From assembly GCA_023395595.1 (NCBI GenBank), contig JAEWYO010000016.1, positions 1 to 45,625 on the forward strand: DNA of 45,625 nucleotides, in the 5' to 3' direction. This document shows, one piece after another, positions 40,102 through 45,625 of this stretch. Under the pieces are notes generated by a model that was not told the origin of the DNA, ran no database searches, and worked only from the letters and a program-made list of their open reading frames with translations. Origin of the DNA: Bacillota bacterium. Its GTDB lineage: Bacteria; Bacillota; Clostridia; Christensenellales; CAG-138. A program made the position numbers and the translations under genes. The stretch's first letter is position 1. Each line of letters starts with the position of its first letter.

Positions 40102-40695
40102 TTATGGCATAAGCTCCAGTTCGTTTTTGAGGTTTTGCAGGCTGTCGCGGATCGCGTCCGTAACAGCGTCTACGCTGCGCCCGGCATATGTCTTGGCGAC
40201 TTCATTCGGGTCAATCACCTCGCCAATCACCATCCGCACCTGCCCGCGCTTCTTCCAGTTTGGATCAGCATACACCGGAATAATCGGCGAATTGCAGCGC
40301 AGTGCGAGGAATGCCGCTCCTTTTTCAAACGAGTCCAGTTCCCCCGTGAGCGAACGGCGCCCTTCGGGGAAGATGCCGAAAATATGATTTTTCTCAAGAA
40401 CGGACATTGCCTGCTTGAGCGACACCATGTCTGCCTGCTTTCGATAAACAGGAAACGCCAGCAGTCCCTTAAGAAAGAAGCGCTTGACGGGTGTGTCAAA
40501 CAACTCCTGCTTCGCCATGAAATGAATCGGGCGCGGCGCAACCATCGCGAGGCGAATCGGGTCACCCAACGAAAAATGGTTGGAGATCAAAATTCCGCGT
40601 CCGCGAAAAAAGAGCCGGCCAAAGTTCTTGACCTTCGGGCGGTAAAACAGCCAGAAGAACGGCGTAAGCAGATATTTAAATAGGATGTAGAGCAT
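40102..40695 (-). CDS. plsC: 1-acyl-sn-glycerol-3-phosphate acyltransferase
   Basis: PlsC acylates lysophosphatidic acid to phosphatidic acid at the membrane. The 197-residue product has an N-terminal hydrophobic segment (about residues 2-18), the catalytic motif NHFSLGD (His-x4-Asp, about 38-44) and the substrate motif FPEGRRSLTGEL (about 115-126). The ATG has an AAGGAAG upstream. It lies 100 bases after cmk and directly before ispH-rpsA, a gene order (cmk, plsC, ispH, S1) common in clostridia. Confidence 0.9.
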   Translation of the reverse strand: MLYILFKYLLTPFFWLFYRPKVKNFGRLFFRGRGILISNHFSLGDPIRLAMVAPRPIHFMAKQELFDTPVKRFFLKGLLAFPVYRKQADMVSLKQAMSVLEKNHIFGIFPEGRRSLTGELDSFEKGAAFLALRCNSPIIPVYADPNWKKRGQVRMVIGEVIDPNEVAKTYAGRSVDAVTDAIRDSLQNLKNELELMP

Positions 40696-40795
40696 GGTAA
40701 CGCGCTTCCTTCTTCCTTTGGTACGCTATATCCATCGCGCTGTTGAATGCGCTTTCGTTCGAGGATCGTCTGTTTCCGAAACCAATCGATGCGTT

Positions 40796-41476
40796 TTATC
40801 GATCCTGCTGCTCGGCTACCGCGCTAAGCAAAGCCGCGAGCGCTTCGTCAATCGACATTTCGCTGGTGTCGATGCGCATTGCGTCGTCCGTTTGCCGGAG
40901 CGGCATGTAGGCACGCGTGCTATCGTTGTGATCGCGCAGCTTGATGTCCGCGAGCACCTGTTCATACGTCTCTTGCATGCTGCCGCGCGCGCGGAGCTCT
41001 TTGAGCCGTCGTTCGGCGCGAATCTCCGGGCTGGCGGTCACAAAAAACTTATGTTTGGTGTTCGGAAGTACGTTCGTCGTGATATCCCGTCCATCCATGA
41101 CCACGTCATAATTGCGACCAACCTCGCGTTGCAATTCCGCAAGCTTCTCCCGCACGCAAGGATGCGCGCTAACGGTCGAGGCGCCCATAGCAAGCTCTTG
41201 GGTGCGCAGTACGTCCGTTACGTCCTCCTCGCCAATCAGCACACGCTGACCGCGCTCGTCATAGCGCACGCGAATGTCAGCGTCATCGAGAATCGTCTTG
41301 AGGCCCGCTTCGTCGCTGACGTTGATCCCGCGCCGTATGGCAAACAACGCCATTGCGCGATACATAGATCCCGTGTCGAGATAGCGTATCTGCAGCGCGC
41401 TTGCAACCGCCTTTGCCAGCGTGGATTTTCCCGCGCCGGAGGGGCCGTCAATGGCGATGTTCAGATGCTCTTGCAT
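40796..41476 (-). CDS. cmk: Cytidylate kinase
   Basis: Cmk phosphorylates CMP and dCMP with ATP. The 226-residue product opens NIAIDGPSGAGKST (P-loop at about residues 10-17), then YLDTGSMYRA, VMDGRDITTNVLP and the lid region RRLKELRARG. I prefer the ATG at 41476, which starts near the P-loop and has GGGGG 7 bases upstream. The frame is also open to an ATG at 41509 that overlaps the stop of the flavoprotein gene and would add 11 residues. It belongs to the chain ending in ispH-rpsA. Confidence 0.94.
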   Translation of the reverse strand: MQEHLNIAIDGPSGAGKSTLAKAVASALQIRYLDTGSMYRAMALFAIRRGINVSDEAGLKTILDDADIRVRYDERGQRVLIGEEDVTDVLRTQELAMGASTVSAHPCVREKLAELQREVGRNYDVVMDGRDITTNVLPNTKHKFFVTASPEIRAERRLKELRARGSMQETYEQVLADIKLRDHNDSTRAYMPLRQTDDAMRIDTSEMSIDEALAALLSAVAEQQDR

Positions 41477-41505
41477 GCGCTTGCCCCCGTTCTTTGGTTC
41501 ACTCA

Positions 41506-42726
41506 TCATTCGAAAATACTATCCCCCGCCAGCGCGCCGGTTGACCAGGCGATCTGGAGGTTGTATCCCCCCGTCGTTGCATCGAGGTCAAGCACTTCTC
41601 CGGCAAAATAAAGTCCTTTGACGCGCTTGCTCTCCATTGTAGAAGCATTCACATCTTTTACGCTCACTCCGCCGCGGGTCACGACCGCCTCGTTGAGTCC
41701 GCGCGCACCGCTGACGGTCAGCGGCAGCGCTTTGAGGAGCTCCACTAGGCGCAGACGCATCGTCTTACTCAATTGCCCGACCGGAAGCGCGCCATCGATT
41801 TGAGCGAGTTCCAGCACGGATTCCAATAGTCGTTGCGGTAGGAGTGCATGCAGCGCAGTCTTCACCTGCTGCCGCGCGCCTTCCTGCAAATCTCGCAATA
41901 GTCTCGCGTCAAGTTGCTCATGCGTGAGCGCGGGCTTGAGATCAATTGCAAGCCGCGTTCCCGCCGGCTGTCCGGCAATGACGCCGGAGAGCGAGAGCAC
42001 GAGCGGCCCGCTGATGCCAAAATGGGTAAACAGCAGCTCGCCCAACTCGGAGAATATCTCTTTCCCCTTCTTCTCAGCGGAAAGCGTAACGTTTTTGAGC
42101 GTCAATCCAGCCAGTTCGCGCGGCCAGTTTTCTTCCGTCACCAGCGGAACCAACGAGGCCACCGGTTCTTCTATCGTATGTCCTGTTGCGCGGGCAAAGG
42201 TGTACCCATCTCCGGTCGAACCTGTCTGCGGATAGGAAATTCCTCCCGTCGCGACAACAGCCGCGTCGCAGGTGAGCGATTTACCATCCACACGAATGCC
42301 GTTTACCGCGCCATCCTGCACGAGGATATCTTCCACACGTGTGTTGAGCCGAACCGTAACCCCCGATTCGCGTACGATCTTTTCGCATGCGCGGAGGATA
42401 TCGTTCGACTTATCCGAAACCGGGAAAACACGCCCACCGCGCTCGGTCTTGAGCGGCACGCCCGCCTGTTCAATGCGATCCATGAGTGCTTTGTTGTCAA
42501 AATGTGAAAATGCGCTGTACAGGAAACGCGGGTTTCGCAGCACATGCTCAAAGAACGCGTCCCGATCCGCAATGTTCGTGACATTGCAGCGTCCTTTTCC
42601 GGTGATATAGAGCTTTTTGCCAAGCTTCTCGTTTCGCTCAAAGAGCGTCACCTGATGCCCGCTGCGGGCGGCGTTTGCCGCCGCAATCATGCCGGCAGGC
42701 CCGCCACCGATGACGAAGACAATCAT
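41506..42726 (-). CDS. HI0933-family NAD(P)/FAD-dependent flavoprotein
   Basis: A 406-residue flavoprotein of the HI0933/YhiN type. FAD binds at the N-terminal VIGGGPAGMIAAANAA (about residues 5-20). The family motif GKGRCNVTN is at about 46-54, ATGGISYPQTGSTGDGY is in the middle, and LYFAGEVLDLDATTGGYN ends the FAD fold. The physiological reaction of this family is not settled; these genes often sit beside cmk in Firmicutes, as here. It starts in an ATGA overlap with the RpiR-type regulator. Confidence 0.92.
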   Translation of the reverse strand: MIVFVIGGGPAGMIAAANAARSGHQVTLFERNEKLGKKLYITGKGRCNVTNIADRDAFFEHVLRNPRFLYSAFSHFDNKALMDRIEQAGVPLKTERGGRVFPVSDKSNDILRACEKIVRESGVTVRLNTRVEDILVQDGAVNGIRVDGKSLTCDAAVVATGGISYPQTGSTGDGYTFARATGHTIEEPVASLVPLVTEENWPRELAGLTLKNVTLSAEKKGKEIFSELGELLFTHFGISGPLVLSLSGVIAGQPAGTRLAIDLKPALTHEQLDARLLRDLQEGARQQVKTALHALLPQRLLESVLELAQIDGALPVGQLSKTMRLRLVELLKALPLTVSGARGLNEAVVTRGGVSVKDVNASTMESKRVKGLYFAGEVLDLDATTGGYNLQIAWSTGALAGDSIFE

Positions 42727-43592
42727 GTACGCTCCTCTTTGACCACCTCGGAGAGATAGACGCCTTCGGCGTGCCAAACCTCTTCCAATTGCGTGAGGTG
42801 CTGATAGGCTTCGTCCTTTCGGGCGTGTCCGATTGCGACGATAATCGCGTTGATGAGAGACAGCGGCGCAACCAAAGAGTCCGCAAATGAAGCCATGTCG
42901 CTCCGCGCGCAAAGCGTAAAGTCGGAGATGCGCGCAACAGGCGAGGTCGGCATATCGGTCAAGGCAATCAGCGTTGCTCCCTTTGATTTTGCATACTTCA
43001 TCGCGTCCACAGTGCGCGCACTATAGCGCGGGAAGCTGATGCCGAAGCAGACGTCCTGCGCGTCCACGCGGAGCATGCGCTCATGAATGTCCTGCACCGC
43101 ACCGTTAACGAACATGACGTTGTCGCAGACATAGTCCAGATAATACGTCAAAAACTGTGCCAGCGACATCGCACTGCGAATGCCGAGCACGTAGATGCGT
43201 CTTGCACGCAGAATCGCGTTGATTGCGCCATCGAAACTTTCGTTGTCGATCATATCGATGGTTGCACGGATGTTGTTCATATCGGAAGAAAGCACGGTTT
43301 TGAGCACATCCTGCTGCGGAATGTTTGCCGCAAGGCGGATGCGCTGTACGCTTGTCAGCCGGTGGCGAATGAGATCCTGAAGCGCTTCCTGCAGGGCGGG
43401 ATAGCCGTCGAGCCCCAGCATATACGCAAAGCGGACGACGGTGGATTCGGAAACACCAACGCGCTCGCCAAGCTTTGCCGCGGTCATGAACGCAGCGTCG
43501 TCATAGGAATTGAAGATGTATTCCGCGATGCGCCTTTGCCCTTTGGAAAAGGTGGAATACTGCTTTTCCATCATCGAAAACAATGCGTCCAT
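42723..43592 (-). CDS. MurR/RpiR-family transcriptional regulator
   Basis: A 289-residue regulator with an N-terminal RpiR helix-turn-helix (about residues 18-75, FMTAAKLGERVGVSESTVVRF) and a C-terminal SIS domain (about 120-255) that binds phosphosugars (RIYVLGIRSAMSLAQF, and the later GATLIALTDMP). The start is set at the ATG at 43592, with GGAGG and AAGGA just upstream; an ATG 18 bases earlier lacks a ribosome site. No sugar genes are adjacent, so its target is unclear. It overlaps the flavoprotein gene by 4 bases. Confidence 0.9.
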   Translation of the reverse strand: MDALFSMMEKQYSTFSKGQRRIAEYIFNSYDDAAFMTAAKLGERVGVSESTVVRFAYMLGLDGYPALQEALQDLIRHRLTSVQRIRLAANIPQQDVLKTVLSSDMNNIRATIDMIDNESFDGAINAILRARRIYVLGIRSAMSLAQFLTYYLDYVCDNVMFVNGAVQDIHERMLRVDAQDVCFGISFPRYSARTVDAMKYAKSKGATLIALTDMPTSPVARISDFTLCARSDMASFADSLVAPLSLINAIIVAIGHARKDEAYQHLTQLEEVWHAEGVYLSEVVKEERT

Positions 43593-43640
43593 GAATCCTT
43601 GTTCCTCCATACTATTTTGGTCGCGTGCCGCGCGATATCG

Positions 43641-44408
43641 TCAGCCGAGCCAGCGAATATCGTGCGCATCCATCTCTCCCATGCGGGAATACTGCGTGAG
43701 ATCATACGTAATCGGCGTGAGGGTTACATATCCTTCTCGCGCCCAACGGTCGTCCACGTCCATCCCTTCCGAGCAGGTCGTGCAGCCGCGCGGGCACCAA
43801 TAGTACGTTCTGCCAAAGGGGTCTTGTCTTTCGACATACTCCAAAGCGTATTCTTCAATTGCAAGCGGGGTTATCTTGATACCCTTGAGCGCCTCATATG
43901 GCACAGATGGAACATTGACGTTGAGGACAGTGCCAAACGAAAGCGGATGTTCGCGCAAATAGTCCACCGCAAAATTTGCGATCCTAGCTGCCGTTTCAAG
44001 ATATTCCCCTTTGTGGGAGAGGCTTGAAATTGCGATAGCCGGATAGCCCAGCAGCGCCGCTTCGTGCGCGGCGGCGACAGTTCCGCTATAGAGCACGTCC
44101 GTGCCGAGGTTTGCGCCGAGGTTGATGCCGGAAACGACGATGTCCGGCGCGGTAAAAAGATTACCCAATGCGAGGCGGACACAATCCACCGGAGTGCCGC
44201 TGACCGCAAACGCCGGAACTTCCGGTAAGCCTTCGATGTGCGTCTTCTGCGCGCGAAGCGGCTCATTGAGCGTCATTGCGCGGCTGACCGCGCTTCTTTC
44301 GCGATCCGGCGCGGAAACAAACAAGTCGTGGTGTCGGTTTAGCTCCGTCGCCAATGCGCGAATGCCACCGGCAAACACGCCATCATCATTGCTTAAAAGT
44401 AATTTCAT
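43641..44408 (-). CDS. surE: 5'/3'-nucleotidase SurE
   Basis: SurE removes phosphate from nucleoside monophosphates and is tied to stationary-phase survival. The 255-residue protein has the metal motif SNDDG at residues 6-10, SAPDRERSAVSRAMTL, SGTPVDCVRLAL and VVSGINLGANLGTDVLYSGTV, all family signatures. The loop after NDDG reads VFAGGI where APGI is usual. GGAG stands before the ATG. It has its own promoter and is first of the minus-strand chain running to ispH-rpsA. Confidence 0.95.
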   Translation of the reverse strand: MKLLLSNDDGVFAGGIRALATELNRHHDLFVSAPDRERSAVSRAMTLNEPLRAQKTHIEGLPEVPAFAVSGTPVDCVRLALGNLFTAPDIVVSGINLGANLGTDVLYSGTVAAAHEAALLGYPAIAISSLSHKGEYLETAARIANFAVDYLREHPLSFGTVLNVNVPSVPYEALKGIKITPLAIEEYALEYVERQDPFGRTYYWCPRGCTTCSEGMDVDDRWAREGYVTLTPITYDLTQYSRMGEMDAHDIRWLG

Positions 44409-44438
44409 GCAGGAACTCCGTCAAGTAATCGTAAAAGC

Positions 44439-44467
44439 ATTGTAACATACTGCGCTCTGGAATGCAA
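44439..44467 (-). promoter_or_regulatory. Promoter of surE and the following chain
   Basis: Minus-strand TTGCAT (44462-44467), 17-base spacer, TACAAT (44439-44444), about 30 bases before surE. Confidence 0.65.
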
Positions 44468-44469
44468 AA

Positions 44470-44508
44470 AAAGATAAAATGTGCAGGAAAACCCGTGTTC
44501 CCCTGCAC
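44470..44508 (-). terminator. Terminator after the small membrane protein gene
   Basis: GTGCAGG (44481-44487) pairs with CCTGCAC (44502-44508), extended by an inner GGAA/TTTT partly wobble part. The minus strand continues ATTTTATC and a T run. Confidence 0.7.
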
Positions 44509-44543
44509 ACGTCGTTGTGTGATGAAGTTTGGTTCGTGCAGAT

Positions 44544-44972
44544 TTATCCGATTGGTGCCGCCGTGAGTTGTTCAATGTTCAGACCGTTCACCCCATCCAC
44601 ATAACCGTAGCCGAAGATGAGCGCGATCACCGCGGCTTGAACCACGATCATCGCCAGCATCGCAAAAAACCACATCCCGTGCGGAAATCGTCCATGCCCG
44701 CGAAACGCGCGATAGAGCAGACGGTTGAGCAAAAGCGTAAGGATCACAGGCGAGAAGAACAGAAGCAGTTGTAATGCGCTCTCAAGAATGACTTGCAACG
44801 TTCCGCTCTGGAGGATTGTCCAGTCAAAAGCAATCGCCATGCCAAGCATATAGACGGTATAGACCGCCAGCATCGCGTTGAGTACGATGAGCACGATACA
44901 ATAGGCAATCACCCGCCCTGCGCCGTGCCGAGGCAGTTCATAGTGGTCATGCTCTCGCAACCGTTGTCTCAT
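44544..44972 (-). CDS. Small membrane protein of unknown function
   Basis: A 142-residue protein with three strong membrane helices (about residues 20-48, 60-86 and 101-121). The start is charged and His-rich (REHDHYELPRHG). I do not recognise a family. AGGAGG is upstream of the ATG. It follows the uridine kinase-like gene by 50 bases on the same strand and ends before a terminator, so it is probably co-transcribed with that gene. Confidence 0.65.
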   Translation of the reverse strand: MRQRLREHDHYELPRHGAGRVIAYCIVLIVLNAMLAVYTVYMLGMAIAFDWTILQSGTLQVILESALQLLLFFSPVILTLLLNRLLYRAFRGHGRFPHGMWFFAMLAMIVVQAAVIALIFGYGYVDGVNGLNIEQLTAAPIG

Positions 44973-45022
44973 TGTTTGTCCTCCTGAACGGGTTTCCTCG
45001 GATCAAAATCTATGCCAGACTC

Positions 45023-45625
45023 CTAGACTTCCAGCTCTTCCTGTTCGAAGATTTGTTGCTCTGCGCTTGGTGCGCATTCCGGCTCCACAAAGCGTTCCGC
45101 CAACACCTTTGTTGTCAAGTAAGCGGAGATTGCATCGATCGCCATCTTGTTTTTTCCGCCTCGCATGACGGCAAAATCCGCATCGTTGATGTAGTTTGCA
45201 ATATATTTTTCGTAGACCGGTTTTACGGTATCCACATATTGCTCTGCAATGTTGTCGATGGAACGTCCGCGTGCCTTGATGTCGCGTTTGATGCGGCGCA
45301 GAAGGCAAATATCCACGTCCACATGCAGATAGACCTTAAGTGACATTCTTTCGCAAATACGTTTGTCAAAAAACATATGGATGCCTTCGAGCACCAGCAC
45401 TTCCGGCGGCGCAATCAGCACATCCGGCGTATCCGCGCGCTCGTAGTTGACGTAATCATAACCCTTTGTGGTGATGGGGTGCCCATTTTGCAGCAGGTCG
45501 ATGTCTGCTAGCAGCTCGTCAAAGTCAAAGATACCCGGCTCGTCGTAGTTGAGCTTGATTCGTTCGGAAAACGGCAAATCGGGAAAGTTGCGATAATAGC
45601 AATCCTGCCCGATGATGGTGCAGCT
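45023..45625 (-). CDS. udk: Uridine kinase, C-terminal part
   Basis: Partial: the N-terminal part with the P-loop lies beyond the right edge and 200 residues plus the stop are seen. The open frame reaches the edge with TIIGQDCYYRN, then LNYDEPGIFDFDELL, TKGYDYVNYERAD and the segment VLVLEGIHMFFDKRI, the usual order of uridine/cytidine kinases, which phosphorylate uridine and cytidine for pyrimidine salvage. The later RRIKRDIKARGRS is the lid. The C-terminal tail is acidic. Phosphoribulokinase-like relatives are a less likely alternative. Confidence 0.88.
   Translation of the reverse strand, partial: SCTIIGQDCYYRNFPDLPFSERIKLNYDEPGIFDFDELLADIDLLQNGHPITTKGYDYVNYERADTPDVLIAPPEVLVLEGIHMFFDKRICERMSLKVYLHVDVDICLLRRIKRDIKARGRSIDNIAEQYVDTVKPVYEKYIANYINDADFAVMRGGKNKMAIDAISAYLTTKVLAERFVEPECAPSAEQQIFEQEELEV

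Noticed and set aside
1..45625. Mobile elements, prophage, CRISPR arrays and defence systems
   Set aside because: I found no transposase, integrase, phage gene, terminal inverted repeats or regularly spaced direct repeats in the window.

Overview
The window looks like chromosomal DNA of an anaerobic, amino-acid-fermenting member of the Clostridia (Firmicutes) with moderately high GC. The signs are the ornithine-fermentation ort/ord genes, a T-box leader in front of pheST, a fused IspH-ribosomal protein S1 gene (a fusion known from clostridia), a YtrA-type GntR/ABC cassette, strong AGGAGG ribosome sites and compact operons with ATGA overlaps. I see no insertion sequence, prophage, CRISPR array, rRNA or plasmid gene. 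The one RNA gene is a tRNA-Pro(GGG).

Layout. 1-2574 (minus): ortB (cut by the left edge), ortA, ord and a PHP-domain phosphoesterase. 2869-3297 (plus): a small flavodoxin-like protein behind a consensus promoter. 3372-5736 (minus): tag DNA glycosylase, a SAM methyltransferase and XdhC. 5875-9472 (minus): GntR repressor, ABC ATPase and a large permease, with promoter and operator visible. 9717-10790 (plus): a membrane-anchored ComEC-like metallo-beta-lactamase protein. 10810-14570 (plus): T-box, pheS, pheT. 14718-18167 (plus): two zinc-ribbon membrane proteins, a D-aminoacylase-like amidohydrolase and a PfkB kinase. 18243-22715 (minus): glycogen phosphorylase and an M3-type lipoprotein peptidase. 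23022-25429 (plus): ddl-murF. 25503-27241 (minus): PiT phosphate transporter and its DUF47 partner. 27541-28830 (minus): a double-domain class II aldolase. 29044-30435 (plus): tRNA-Pro, a nucleotidyltransferase and an OsmC-like protein. 30529-33487: MerR regulator facing away from a nitroreductase, then DUF1275 and VOC proteins. 33521-35202 (minus): TetR with two membrane proteins. 35478-37127 (plus): VanW-family protein. 37191-44408 (minus): GtrA alone, then the chain surE, rpiR-type regulator, HI0933-type flavoprotein, cmk, plsC and ispH-rpsA. 44544-45625 (minus): a small membrane protein and a uridine kinase cut by the right edge.

How the genes work together. Most of the window is housekeeping: amino-acid fermentation, Phe-tRNA charging controlled by tRNA-Phe, peptidoglycan precursor synthesis (ddl-murF), phosphate uptake, glycogen use, and isoprenoid, nucleotide and phospholipid metabolism. 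Four small regulated cassettes (GntR/ABC, MerR/nitroreductase, TetR/membrane, T-box/pheST) have readable control elements.

No clearly new large system is evident. The most unusual points are: a possible internal start that could release free S1 from the IspH-S1 fusion; a tandem aldolase whose second domain has lost all three zinc-ligand positions; three genes whose -10 box lies only 6-7 bases before the ATG (possible leaderless mRNAs); a TetR gene that may use a CTG start; and an uncharacterised TetR-controlled pair of membrane proteins.
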